DNA of 64,000 nucleotides, from contig NZ_FNCV01000010.1 in NCBI RefSeq assembly GCF_900100455.1, forward strand, positions 27,594 to 91,593, given 5' to 3'. The DNA is from Roseospirillum parvum. GTDB taxonomy: Bacteria; Pseudomonadota; Alphaproteobacteria; Rhodospirillales; Rhodospirillaceae. Below the pieces are notes generated by a model. It saw only the letters and a list, made by a program, of their open reading frames with translations, was not told where the DNA came from and ran no database searches. Position 1 is the stretch's first letter; each line of letters opens with the position of its first letter. The translations under genes were made by a program, and so were the position numbers. This document shows, in pieces, positions 30,009-37,914 of this stretch.

Positions 30009-31604
30009 CTACCGCCCCATGAGGTGCGTCAGATCAACGCCGAAGTCCAGGTCCTTGAAACACTCCAGCCGCTTGGATGGGGTGAACAACTTGCCGCCGT
30101 AGGTGCCCGCCGTGATGCCGTTGATCTTGTGGCCGACGATCCGACCGATCCGGGCCGTGTCGACGCCGGCTTCCTCCAGGCGGGAGACGAAGGTGTGCCG
30201 GAAGCTGTGGAAGACCACGCCTTCCCGCTCAAGGCCAATCATGCGCAGATAGCCGGGGAACCAGACGGCGAAGCGGTGGCTGTGGCTGCCCTCGCTGTTG
30301 GGCTTCAACTCCGGCCACAGACGCTCATGCTTGATGGCCTTCACGTGCTCCAGGAAGCCGAGATCGATCAGACGGGGGTGGATCGGCACCAGCCGTTCGC
30401 CGGCCTTGGTCTTGGACTTGAGAATGTCAAAGCACCAGACCCCGTCCTCCATCCGCACATCCGCGACCCGCAGCTTGGCGATTTCCTCGACCCGCATCCC
30501 GGTGTGCAGGCTGATCAGCGGAAACCAGTACTTGTAGTCCTTGACCAGCACCGAACCAGGACGCTCTCGCCGATCAGCCCGCCAGTGACCGGTGTACAGG
30601 GGCGAATGAAACAGCCGCCGCAATTCGTCGGCCGAGAAGGCGTCGCGCTTGGGAGCGTCGGCGGGCGGCATCAGGCCCACGGTGGGATTGTCGATGGTGG
30701 CCTTGCCCTCCTGCTTCGCCCAGTTGAACAGGGCGGCGACCACCTTGAAATGGTGGCGGATGGTGTTGTTGGAGCGCTCCCCTTCCTCCAGCACCTCCCG
30801 CCAGCCCCGAATGTCGTCCCGGGTCACGGTGTCGATGGGCTTGCCGTCCAGGGTTTCGACGAACAGGCGCAGCTTGCCGATGGCGTTCCTGCGGGTGGTC
30901 GGCTGCCACTTGCCATCGCGGACCTGGGCCACCTCGTAGGCCTCCAGGACGTCGCCCAGCGGCAGGGACTTGGCTCGTTGATCCCCTGGCTCGGGCATCA
31001 TGGAGGAAACCGACGCCGATTGCCGGCGGAACAATGGGTCAATCGGCTCCAACGAGTAGTCGCCGACCCGCCGGGCCTTGGAGATGCGAAACAGTTCAAT
31101 GTTCGCTCTCAGAAGGGCCAAGCACAAACGCTTATATACGTCAGACCCCGGCTCCGCACTTCTGCCAGCTTCTCCCAGAAGACATTCCACATCCCGGGCG
31201 ACCTTGGAGAACTGGTTGCAGGCGATGGCCTCTCGGTAGTCGGCCTCCAGTTCGCTCAGAAGCTCAAGGTCCGCATCGACCGGGTCTTCGCCAGCGCGGG
31301 GCCACACATAGAGCGCTTTTCCCGACTGGGCAGAGAGGCGGAAATCCTCCTCATCCCGCAGCGCTTCAGCAAACCACTTGCGGGCGAGGTCATCGATCTG
31401 GTCGGGGGTCAGTTCAGGATGGCTCATCAGGTGATCGAACAGACGGTCGGCGGTGATGGACAGAAGCCGGGCGCGGCGCATCGCCTCTCCCCGGCTGGTG
31501 GTGTGCAGAGAGCGGACGATCTCCCGTCGGCCCCATCGGGTGCTCAAGGTATACGGCACCCGGCGGCGCCATGAGTAGACCGCACCTCGGCGTTGGACGT
31601 GCAT
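30009..31604 (-). CDS. Tyrosine site-specific integrase
   Basis: Phage-type tyrosine recombinase of 531 aa. The N-terminus MHVQRRGAVYSWRRRVPYTLS is the DUF6538-type start of large proteobacterial island integrases. The central core-binding SAM-like domain includes KWQPTTRRNAIGKLRLFVETLDG. The catalytic domain has R371 in HTGMRVEEIAKLR, HSFRHTFVSRL with R469, GHKINGIT, and the nucleophile Y502 in TAGTYGG. All key residues are present. The ATG at 31604 is preferred over the frame to 31784, which runs through the repeat. Its start lies 12 nt inside the right direct repeat, so the gene sits at the end of the island it presumably mobilises. Confidence 0.94.
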   Translation of the reverse strand: MHVQRRGAVYSWRRRVPYTLSTRWGRREIVRSLHTTSRGEAMRRARLLSITADRLFDHLMSHPELTPDQIDDLARKWFAEALRDEEDFRLSAQSGKALYVWPRAGEDPVDADLELLSELEADYREAIACNQFSKVARDVECLLGEAGRSAEPGSDVYKRLCLALLRANIELFRISKARRVGDYSLEPIDPLFRRQSASVSSMMPEPGDQRAKSLPLGDVLEAYEVAQVRDGKWQPTTRRNAIGKLRLFVETLDGKPIDTVTRDDIRGWREVLEEGERSNNTIRHHFKVVAALFNWAKQEGKATIDNPTVGLMPPADAPKRDAFSADELRRLFHSPLYTGHWRADRRERPGSVLVKDYKYWFPLISLHTGMRVEEIAKLRVADVRMEDGVWCFDILKSKTKAGERLVPIHPRLIDLGFLEHVKAIKHERLWPELKPNSEGSHSHRFAVWFPGYLRMIGLEREGVVFHSFRHTFVSRLEEAGVDTARIGRIVGHKINGITAGTYGGKLFTPSKRLECFKDLDFGVDLTHLMGR

Positions 31605-31615
31605 CGGTGTTGCCC

Positions 31616-31633
31616 CTGTGTAGCAGTCGTGTG
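31616..31633. repeat. Right direct repeat (candidate attR) of the island
   Basis: CTGTGTAGCAGTCGTGTG, 17 of 18 identical to 24857-24874, 12 nt upstream of the integrase start codon. Position and pairing fit an attachment site. The single mismatch means that the exact crossover must lie in the shared CTGTGTAGCAG part or in CGTGTG. Confidence 0.6.
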
Positions 31634-31767
31634 CGCAAGGGTGGGTCACGACTGGTTCGCAGTGGCGCGAAACGCTAGGTTTTCCGCGATTCTCCGACGC
31701 CCATGGGGGCCTGTGCCGAGATGTACTACAGCGTCTGATCCGACGCCCGTACATCCGACCCGAGACG

Positions 31768-31798
31768 AGAGGGGGGAGCCGCAAGGCTCCCCCTTTTT
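31768..31798 (+). terminator. Orphan rho-independent terminator right of the island
   Basis: GGGGGGAGCC-GCAA-GGCTCCCCC followed by TTTTT, a strong + strand terminator. No + strand gene lies directly upstream: the integrase is on the minus strand. If the island inserted after glnA, this is plausibly the original glnA terminator. Confidence 0.85.
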
Positions 31799-32095
31799 GT
31801 TATGGGGCGCTCCTTGGCGGGGGTGCCCTCATTTCCCCTTCCGCCTGCAAGCACAACACCGCAGCGAAGCAGGCGCCAGACCCCCCGCCAGAAAAAGAAA
31901 AGCAGAAAATTTTATGAAAACACAAACCCCGTCGATCAGCCAAGTCACTGGGAATTCATGCAAACCCCATAAGCGGGAAAAACAAGATTTCTATGCGGTT
32001 CGATATATGGCCCGCTCTATCCTTACGTGCTACCCGTAACCCGAGTTTGGCTTCAGTGGGCGCAACAAGGGCCTGTTTGACGCGGGGATGAAATT

Positions 32096-32713
32096 ATGCT
32101 CGACCTCATTACTGGTATTGCTGTTGGAATCGTCGCGACCGCCCTCAGCCTGGAGGTCAAGAAACAGAAGAATAAGCGTATCTTTAAAAGATACGACCTG
32201 TCAGACGCCGGCAACCAGCTTCGATTCATCGAGGAGGTCAAACTTTACCGCAAGAGACCGATCAACCGCGAATCATACGAGCACTTCAGGTACATCGAGC
32301 AGCACCTGAAAAACAGGCAAGAGGGGTTGCGGATACTCGCCGAGGTTGGGCTCGGCGCCTTCATCGGAACCTCCGACGCAGCATCGACGGAGAAGCAGAG
32401 AAAACGCGCCTTCAGCTCCTACAACAGCAAGCGCGTGGACTTTCTTGTCATCGATGCTTTCGGCAACCCGGCGGTCGCCATCGAGTATCACGGCAGCGGC
32501 CACCATTTGAGCCCCGATGCCGTGGCCCGGGACGCCGTCAAGAAACGCGCCCTGCAAAAAGCGGGGATCGAGTTGCTGGAGATTTATCCCAACGCCCACA
32601 AACCCGAGGTCCTGGCCAGACTCGACGCCATCCTGGCCCGCCACGCGGGCACCACAGGCCGGCTGGCGGCGCCTCATCGCCCCCACCTCCAAGCCGTGGC
32701 CGTCGGCGCCTGA
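32096..32713 (+). CDS. DUF2726 protein with N-terminal membrane segment
   Basis: Protein of 205 aa. Residues 1-20 (MLDLITGIAVGIVATALSLE) form one hydrophobic segment followed by the basic stretch KKQKNKRIFKR, so a single-pass inner-membrane anchor with a cytosolic body is likely. The C-terminal half (KQRKRAFSSYNSKRVDFLVIDAFGNPAVAIEYHG...LQKAGIELLEIYPN) is the DUF2726 region. Its D-(16)-E-Y-H pattern resembles a PD-(D/E)XK nuclease-like core, but the usual lysine is replaced by histidine. Function unknown. Just outside the right repeat and in AT-rich surroundings, it may be a separate acquisition. An in-frame rival start is not evident; ATG at 32096 has GGGGAT upstream. Confidence 0.75.
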   Translation: MLDLITGIAVGIVATALSLEVKKQKNKRIFKRYDLSDAGNQLRFIEEVKLYRKRPINRESYEHFRYIEQHLKNRQEGLRILAEVGLGAFIGTSDAASTEKQRKRAFSSYNSKRVDFLVIDAFGNPAVAIEYHGSGHHLSPDAVARDAVKKRALQKAGIELLEIYPNAHKPEVLARLDAILARHAGTTGRLAAPHRPHLQAVAVGA

Positions 32714-32777
32714 GCCGGCGCCCGGCAACGCGCTCTCGGTCCGTTGCCAAGCCGGCTCCCACCCGAAGCCGCCTCCC

Positions 32778-34466
32778 CTACCCCTCGCCCAGCCCGGCCA
32801 CCGCCGCCTCGAAATCGGGCGCCGTTTCGGCCAGCTCCAGCACCCCCATGTCGGCCAGCACGCGGGCCGGCTGGTCGGCCAGGCCGGTGAGGATCAGGCG
32901 GGTGCCGTGGCGCCGGCACTTGGCGGCCAGGTCGGCCAGCTTGCTGGCCCCGGTAGCGTCGATCATCGGCACCCCGTCGAGCCCCAAAAGGAACACCCGG
33001 GGCCGCCCGGCGATGCTGTCCAGCAGGTCGGCGATGCGGCTGGCCACGCCGAAGAACAGCGGCCCGGAGAGGCGGAAGGCCTCCACCCCCGGGGGCAGGC
33101 CGCCGGCCACGTAGGGCGGGCGCGGCTGGCCGGAGAGATCGTCCACGTCCTCGGCGATCATCGGGCCGCCGGTGCTCAGGGCGACCAGCTCGCTCATCCG
33201 GTGCATGAACAGCAGGGCGGCCAGCACCACCCCCACTTCGATGGCCACCGTCAGGTCGACCAGCACGGTCAGGCCAAGGGTCACCACCAGGGTCAGGCGG
33301 TCGCCCCACGGCCCGCGCATCAACTGGCGGATGCGGCCCAGCTCGCTCATGTTCCAGGCCACCACCACCAGCACCGCGGCGAGGCTGGCCAGCGGCACGT
33401 GGGCGATCAGCGGGGCGGCCAGCAGCACCGCCGCCATGACGATCAGGGCATGCAGCATGCCGGCCACCGGGGTCCGTCCGCCGCTGCGGATGTTGGTCAC
33501 CGTGCGGGCGATGGCGCCGGTCGCCGGCAGGCCGCCGAACAGAGCCGAGGCCGAGTTGGCCACCCCTTGCGCCACCAGCTCGCAGTTGGCGCGATGGCGG
33601 CGCCCGGTCATGCCGTCGGCGACCACCGCCGAGAGCAGCGACTCGACACCGGCCAGGAAGGCGATGGTGAAGGCGCTGGGCAGCATCTCGGCCAGCCGGG
33701 CCAGCGACACCTCGGGCCAGGTAGGCGTGGGCACCCCCAGCTCGACCGAGCCGAAGCGGCTGCCCACGGTGTCCACCGGCAGGTCGAGCCCCCACACCAT
33801 CAGCCCGCCGGCGACCACGCAGACCAGGAAGCCCGGCACCCGGGGCCCGAAGCGGCGCAACAGCAGGATCACCGCCAGCCCGCCGCCGGCCACCGCCAGG
33901 GTCGGCAGGTCCAGGGTGTCGCGGGCCGCCCACAGCCCGCCCAACCGGCCCAGGATGTCGCCCGGCAACTCGCCCGGCATCAGGCCGAAGAAGTCCTTCA
34001 CCTGGCTGAGCAGGATGATCGCCGCGATGCCGGCGGTGAAGCCGACCACCACCGGCTCGGGGATGTACTTCATCAGGGTGCCGAGGCGCAGCAGCCCGGC
34101 CAGCACCAGCATCGCCCCGGCCATCAGGGTGGCCAGGATCAGGCCGTCGAAACCGTGCTGGGCAATGACGTTGAAGACCACCACCACGAAGGCCCCGGTC
34201 GGCCCGCCAATCTGGAAGCGGCTGCCGCCCAGCGCCGAGATCAGGAAGCCGGCCACCACCACCGTCAGCAGCCCCTTGTCGGGGGTGGCGCCGCTGGCGA
34301 TGGCCAGGGCCATGGCCAGGGGAATGGCGACCACCGCCACGGTCATGCCGGCCAGGGCGTCGGCCTTCAGGTCATCCAGCCGGTAGCCCTGGGCCAGCAC
34401 GGTGAAAAGCTTGGGCACCAGCAGGTGCCACCAGGGAGCGCGGGCGGGATCGGACGACAGGGGCAT
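32778..34466 (-). CDS. SulP-family anion transporter with STAS domain
   Basis: Inner-membrane SLC26/SulP transporter of 562 aa. The N-terminal ~420 residues contain 10-14 membrane segments, with LAGMTVAVVAIPLAMALAIASGATPDKGLLT (SulP signature-like) near residue 40 and QIGGPTGAFVVVVFNV soon after. The C-terminal ~115 residues are a STAS domain (GVEAFRLSGPLFFGVASRIADLLD...LLGLDGVPMIDATGASKLADL). Members carry sulfate, bicarbonate or dicarboxylates; the substrate cannot be set from sequence. The upstream 84-aa HTH gene, 35 bp away and in the same direction, probably regulates it. ATG at 34466. Confidence 0.93.
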   Translation of the reverse strand: MPLSSDPARAPWWHLLVPKLFTVLAQGYRLDDLKADALAGMTVAVVAIPLAMALAIASGATPDKGLLTVVVAGFLISALGGSRFQIGGPTGAFVVVVFNVIAQHGFDGLILATLMAGAMLVLAGLLRLGTLMKYIPEPVVVGFTAGIAAIILLSQVKDFFGLMPGELPGDILGRLGGLWAARDTLDLPTLAVAGGGLAVILLLRRFGPRVPGFLVCVVAGGLMVWGLDLPVDTVGSRFGSVELGVPTPTWPEVSLARLAEMLPSAFTIAFLAGVESLLSAVVADGMTGRRHRANCELVAQGVANSASALFGGLPATGAIARTVTNIRSGGRTPVAGMLHALIVMAAVLLAAPLIAHVPLASLAAVLVVVAWNMSELGRIRQLMRGPWGDRLTLVVTLGLTVLVDLTVAIEVGVVLAALLFMHRMSELVALSTGGPMIAEDVDDLSGQPRPPYVAGGLPPGVEAFRLSGPLFFGVASRIADLLDSIAGRPRVFLLGLDGVPMIDATGASKLADLAAKCRRHGTRLILTGLADQPARVLADMGVLELAETAPDFEAAVAGLGEG

Positions 34467-34501
34467 GGGGGGCTCCGCGAATTCGGAACAGGGAGTCGGG
34501 A

Positions 34502-34756
34502 TCAGGCGGCGGGGCCGCGCAGACGCACGCCGCGCCCCGAGGCCCGGCTCTCCGCCCCCTCGCCGATCAGCTCGACGCCGCCGGCCTCCAGCGCCTCGAC
34601 CACCTTGGTCAGGCTGTCGATCACGCCGCGCACGGTGCCCGGACTGGCTTCCATGCGCTGGATGGTGGGCAGGGAGAGGCCGGCGCGGGCGGCCAGGGTC
34701 TTCTGGTCGATGCCGAGCAGGGCCCGGGCGGCGCGCATCTGGGGGCCGGTGATCAC
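34502..34756 (-). CDS. Small XRE-family transcriptional regulator
   Basis: An 84-aa DNA-binding protein made almost entirely of an HTH_3 (Cro/CI) domain. MITGPQMRAARALLGIDQKTLAARAGLSLPTIQRMEAS holds the helix-turn-helix at residues ~18-38, followed by a region to about 70 (DSLTKVVEALEAGGVELI) typical of the short regulators paired with SulP genes. It is 35 bp upstream of the SulP transporter gene on the same strand, so it is probably co-transcribed and autoregulatory. The ATG at 34756 lies next to an AT-rich stretch (34757-34805) likely to hold the promoter and operator. Confidence 0.88.
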   Translation of the reverse strand: MITGPQMRAARALLGIDQKTLAARAGLSLPTIQRMEASPGTVRGVIDSLTKVVEALEAGGVELIGEGAESRASGRGVRLRGPAA

Positions 34757-34850
34757 CCTATATTCCAGTTTTTAACGTTTATGATGATATCTGATACATC
34801 AGATTAGATGGCAATGCAAGGTCACCCCGGCGGCCCGGAGGGGACTCATG

Positions 34851-34860
34851 TTGCACTGCA
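34851..34860. promoter_or_regulatory. TGC/GCA motif upstream of the phasin promoter (possible PhaR site)
   Basis: TTGCACTGCA, containing TGCACTGCA, lies 11 nt before the -35 box. PhaR of alphaproteobacteria (Paracoccus, Rhodobacter) binds TGC/GCA-rich palindromes near phasin and pha promoters. The same core recurs downstream of the -10 box. Confidence 0.5.
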
Positions 34861-34871
34861 CAAAAAAGCCG

Positions 34872-34899
34872 TTGACCCCGGCTTGCGGGCTGGTATGAT
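34872..34899 (+). promoter_or_regulatory. Sigma-70 promoter of the phasin gene
   Basis: TTGACC (34872-34877) and TATGAT (34894-34899) with a 16-bp spacer, both close to consensus. The predicted transcript start is near 34906, giving a leader of about 170 nt to the phasin ATG. Confidence 0.7.
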
Positions 34900-34913
34900 G
34901 TCCCCATATAAGG

Positions 34914-34929
34914 GTTGCTGCACTGCAAC
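34914..34929. promoter_or_regulatory. Palindrome at the phasin transcript start (possible PhaR operator)
   Basis: GTTGCTGCACTGCAAC has palindromic GTTGC/GCAAC arms with TGCACTGCA nested inside. It lies at about +8 to +24, a position where a bound repressor would block transcription. The core matches the upstream motif at 34851. Confidence 0.6.
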
Positions 34930-35075
34930 ATGCCCGTACCGGAACATGGCCGCCCGCATGGTGCCTCGCATGGTTCCCATCCGGCCGCCGCCCCAGGGCC
35001 CGGCACACACCGCAGCCCCATCCCGTGCCGAGCCGCCCGCGCCGGCGGCCGATCGCCAAGAAAAGGACTCCGATC

Positions 35076-35429
35076 ATGATGAAGACCTACGAAGACATCC
35101 TGCAGTTCAACAAGCAGACCCTCGACCTGATGGTCAAGAGCAGCAGCCGCATGGCCGGCTCCATGGAGACCATGACCAAGGAAGCCATGGGCTTCTTCGG
35201 CAAGAGCTTCGAGGACGCCGTCGAGGCCTCCAAGGCGATGGCCTCCTGCAAGACCGCGGCCGACGTGATGGCCCTGCAGACCAAGCTGTCCAAGGACGCC
35301 TGGGAGCAGATGATCGAGCAGAGCAAGAAGATCAGCGAGGTCCAGGCCGAGCTGTTCCGCGAGACCGTCGAGCCGCTGACCAGCCACTACAAGGGTGCCC
35401 TGGACAGCGCCATGAAGTCGGCCGCCTGA
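35076..35429 (+). CDS. Phasin family protein
   Basis: Small helical protein of 117 aa that coats polyhydroxyalkanoate granules. MMKTYEDILQFNKQTLDLMVKSSSRMAGSMETMTKEAMGFFGKSFEDAVEASKAMASCKTAADVMALQTKLSKDAWEQMIEQSKKISEVQAELF is one long amphipathic helical region, the Phasin_2 pattern. The ATG at 35076 follows AAAAGGA by 8 nt; a second ATG is adjacent. It is monocistronic, with its own strong promoter, candidate PhaR operators and a strong terminator. No phaC or phaP paralogue is in the window. Family assignment is firm; the PHA role follows from the family. Confidence 0.93.
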   Translation: MMKTYEDILQFNKQTLDLMVKSSSRMAGSMETMTKEAMGFFGKSFEDAVEASKAMASCKTAADVMALQTKLSKDAWEQMIEQSKKISEVQAELFRETVEPLTSHYKGALDSAMKSAA

Positions 35430-35462
35430 ACGGCGCCCGGCCCAGCGGCCACCTGACCCATA

Positions 35463-35499
35463 CAAAGAGGCACCGCCCCCGGCGGTGCCTCTTTTTTGT
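35463..35499 (+). terminator. Rho-independent terminator of the phasin gene
   Basis: AGAGGCACCGCC-CCC-GGCGGTGCCTCT followed by six T. It is one of the clearest terminators in the window and also faces the 3' end of folC. Confidence 0.92.
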
Positions 35500-35519
35500 C
35501 GTGCCGGCGCCAGAGTTGC

Positions 35520-36851
35520 TCAGGCGTGGTTTTCCAGCACGTGCCCGGCCAGATACAACGAGCCGGCGATCAGCACCCGGTGCGGAGTCGGGCCGGCGTG
35601 GCGCTGGATGTCGGCCAGCGCGGCGGCCAGGTCCGGCGCCTCGGCGGCGTCCAGGGCCTGGGCGGCGCGGGCGTGGGCGACCAGCTCGGCGGTCGGCTGG
35701 CCCGCATGATCCGGGTTGGGCATGGGGATGGCGCGCAGGTGGCGCAGCGCCGGGGCCAGCGGCCTCAGGAAGCCGTCCGCCTTCTTGTCCTTCAGCATGC
35801 CGACGATCAGGCTGAGCGGCCGGTCGCGCCACAGCCGGGCCTGGGCGGCCAGGGCCTGACCGGCGGCCGGGTTGTGGCCGCCATCGAGCCACAGCTCCCA
35901 GCCGTCGGGCAGGCTCTCGACCAACGGCCCGCGGGTCAGGCGGTGCAGGCGGCCGGGCCAGTTGGCGGCCCTCAGCCCCTCGGCCCGCGCCTCGGGACTG
36001 ACGGAAACCCCCTTCAGGTGCTCCAGCGCCGCCAGGGCGAGGCCGGCGTTGTGGAGCTGGTGCGGCCCCGGCAGCGCCGGCAGGGGCAGCGGCGGAGCGG
36101 CGCATCGGGCGCCGTCCTGAGCGATGGTTTCCAGAACCAGCCCACCTTGGGGGGCGGGTCGGGTGCGCACGAACCACTCGCTGCCCTCGCGCCAGGTGGG
36201 GCAGCCCATTTCCAGCGATTTCAGCTCGATCACCCGGGCCGCCTTGCGCGGCTGGCGGGCCACCACCACGCCCACCCCGGGCTTGAGGATGCCGGCCTTC
36301 TCGGCGGCGATGCTTTCGATGCGCCCACCGAGGTAGCTTTCGTGGTCCATGGAAACCGGGGTGAGGAGGGTCAGGGCCGGCCGGCGGACCACGTTGGTGG
36401 CGTCCAGCCGCCCGCCGAGGCCGGTTTCCAGCAGCACCACATCGGCCGGAACGCGCGAGAAGGCGAGGAAGGCGGCCGCCGTGGTGATCTCGAAAAAGGT
36501 GATGGGCCGTCCGGCGTTGGCCGCTTCCACCTCTTCCAGCAGGGCGGTCAGCTCGGCCTCGCCGATGATCCGCCCGGCCACCCGGATGCGCTCGGCGAAG
36601 CGCACCAGATGGGGCGAGGTGTAGACGTGCACGGTCAGGCCCGCCGCCTCCAGCATGGCCCGCATGAAGGCGATCACGCTGCCCTTGCCGTTGGTCCCGG
36701 CGACATGGACCACCGCCCCGGGCAGCTTCAGGTGGGGATCGCCCAGGTCGGCCAGCAGGGTCTCGATGCGGCCCAGGGTCAGGTCGATCAGCTTGGGATG
36801 CAGGTCGAGCAGGCGGGCCAGCACCGGGTCGCTGGCCTGGGACGGCGGCAT
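35520..36851 (-). CDS. folC: Bifunctional dihydrofolate synthase/folylpolyglutamate synthase
   Basis: Mur-ligase-type enzyme of 443 aa that adds glutamate to dihydropteroate and then to folates, using ATP. The P-loop VAGTNGKGSVIAFM is at ~50-63. VHVYTSPHLVRFAERI, VLLETGLGGRLDATN, SMDHESYLG and the C-terminal WLDGGHNPAAGQAL are all present. The ATG at 36851 (MPPSQASDPVLARLLD) is used; the frame continues upstream only through accD in the wrong register. It is the last gene of trpB-trpA-accD-folC, 29 bp after accD, an order typical of alphaproteobacteria. Confidence 0.96.
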   Translation of the reverse strand: MPPSQASDPVLARLLDLHPKLIDLTLGRIETLLADLGDPHLKLPGAVVHVAGTNGKGSVIAFMRAMLEAAGLTVHVYTSPHLVRFAERIRVAGRIIGEAELTALLEEVEAANAGRPITFFEITTAAAFLAFSRVPADVVLLETGLGGRLDATNVVRRPALTLLTPVSMDHESYLGGRIESIAAEKAGILKPGVGVVVARQPRKAARVIELKSLEMGCPTWREGSEWFVRTRPAPQGGLVLETIAQDGARCAAPPLPLPALPGPHQLHNAGLALAALEHLKGVSVSPEARAEGLRAANWPGRLHRLTRGPLVESLPDGWELWLDGGHNPAAGQALAAQARLWRDRPLSLIVGMLKDKKADGFLRPLAPALRHLRAIPMPNPDHAGQPTAELVAHARAAQALDAAEAPDLAAALADIQRHAGPTPHRVLIAGSLYLAGHVLENHA

Positions 36852-36880
36852 GGGCGTCGGGGTCCTTGGCGCGGGCCGGG

Positions 36881-37867
36881 TCAGCCGCCGGAGGTCGGCT
36901 CGGGGCCGGCCGCCTCGGCCGGCGGCGGCGGCTGGACGCCGGGCCCGGGCGGCGGCGGCACCTCGGGCGCGCCATCGGGCCGCCCGGGGGCCGGCAGGGG
37001 CAGCACGATGGCCGACTGCCTGGGGTTCATCAGAAGGTCGATCAGGCGGATCAGGGTGTCGCGCACCTCGTGGCGCGGCACCACCATGTCGACCATGCCG
37101 TGGTCGAGCAGGTACTCGGCCCGCTGGAATCCTTCGGGCAGGGTCTCGCGGATGGTGGTTTCGATCACCCGCGCCCCGGCGAAGCCGATCACCGCGCCGG
37201 GCTCGGCCAGGGTGACGTCGCCCAGCATGGCGAAGCTGGCCGAGACGCCGCCGGTGGTCGGGTCGGTCAGCAGCACGAAGTAGGGCAGGCCCTTTTCCTT
37301 CACCTTGTCGACCGCGATGGTGGTGCGCGGCATCTGCATCAGCGACAGGATGCCCTCCTGCATGCGCGCCCCGCCGGAAGCCGGGATGACGATCAGCGGC
37401 GCCTCCTGCAACACCGCCAACTCGGCGGCGGCGACCAGCCCCTCGCCCACCGCCGGCCCCATGGAGCCGCCCATGAAGGCGAAATTGAAGGCCGCGACCA
37501 CGGTGTTGATGCCGCCCATGCGGCCGTGGGCGACGATGATGGCGTCCTTCTCGCCGGTCTTCGACTGGGCGTCCTTCAGGCGGTCGGTGTAGCGCTTCTC
37601 GTCGCGGAACTTCAGCGGGTCGAGCGGCACCTTGGGCAGCTCGATGCGTTCGAACTCGCCGTTGTCGAACAGCATGGCCAGACGCCGCTCCACCGGCAGG
37701 CGCATGTGGTGGCCGCAGTGGCTGCACAGGCGGGCGTTCTTGTCCAGTTCCTTGTGGAAGATCATGTGCCCGCAGGCGGGGCACTTGGTCCACAGGTTGT
37801 CCGGCACGTCGCGGGTGCGGACCAGTTGCTGGAACTTGGGGCGGACGAGGTTGGTCAGCCAGTTCAT
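36881..37867 (-). CDS. accD: Acetyl-CoA carboxylase carboxyltransferase subunit beta
   Basis: Beta subunit of the carboxyltransferase that makes malonyl-CoA for fatty-acid synthesis, 328 aa. The N-terminal zinc ribbon has two CxxC pairs (CPACGHMIFH and CSHCGHH, about residues 29-57). The crotonase-like core carries VVAAFNFAFMGGSMGPAVGEG and VIPASGGARMQEGILSLMQMP. The last ~35 residues are a Pro-Gly-rich tail (PPPPGPGVQPPPPAEA), probably disordered, which makes it somewhat longer than usual. The ATG at 37867 gives MNWLTNLVRPKFQ. Its partner accA is not here. It lies 47 bp after trpA. Confidence 0.97.
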   Translation of the reverse strand: MNWLTNLVRPKFQQLVRTRDVPDNLWTKCPACGHMIFHKELDKNARLCSHCGHHMRLPVERRLAMLFDNGEFERIELPKVPLDPLKFRDEKRYTDRLKDAQSKTGEKDAIIVAHGRMGGINTVVAAFNFAFMGGSMGPAVGEGLVAAAELAVLQEAPLIVIPASGGARMQEGILSLMQMPRTTIAVDKVKEKGLPYFVLLTDPTTGGVSASFAMLGDVTLAEPGAVIGFAGARVIETTIRETLPEGFQRAEYLLDHGMVDMVVPRHEVRDTLIRLIDLLMNPRQSAIVLPLPAPGRPDGAPEVPPPPGPGVQPPPPAEAAGPEPTSGG

Positions 37868-37914
37868 CGGTGGGGGTGGGCTCCTGACGGGGACCTTCTG
37901 GGGGGCGGGGTGGG

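Larger units (their letters stand above)
24857..31633. mobile_element. Putative integrated island with restriction-modification cargo
   Basis: About 6.76 kb bounded by an 18-nt imperfect direct repeat. It contains a tyrosine integrase whose start codon lies 12 nt inside the right repeat, a serine recombinase, a ParB-like protein, a zinc-finger-like hypothetical protein, vsr, a C5-cytosine methyltransferase and a GIY-YIG endonuclease gene. The cargo (27.4-29.8 kb) has visibly lower GC and weaker third-position GC bias than the flanks. No conjugation or phage structural genes are present, so it is an integrative element without its own transfer functions. The boundaries are inferred from the repeat and gene content only. 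Confidence 0.65.
31605..32095. other. 491-bp gap at the island's right edge
   Basis: It holds the right direct repeat (31616-31633), a + strand terminator (31768-31798), then an AT-rich stretch from about 31880 to 32090 before the DUF2726 gene. I found no tRNA or tmRNA. No open frame here looks coding. Confidence 0.5.
34757..35075. other. 319-bp divergent control region, HTH gene / phasin gene
   Basis: No gene is present. It contains an AT-rich part next to the HTH gene, a sigma-70 promoter for the phasin (34872-34899) and two TGC/GCA palindromes flanking that promoter. Confidence 0.7.

Noticed and set aside
31605..32095. tRNA or tmRNA gene as the integrase target at the island's edge
   Set aside because: I looked for T-loop and acceptor-type sequence and cloverleaf pairing on both sides of the repeats (24.83-24.9 and 31.6-31.8 kb) and saw none.
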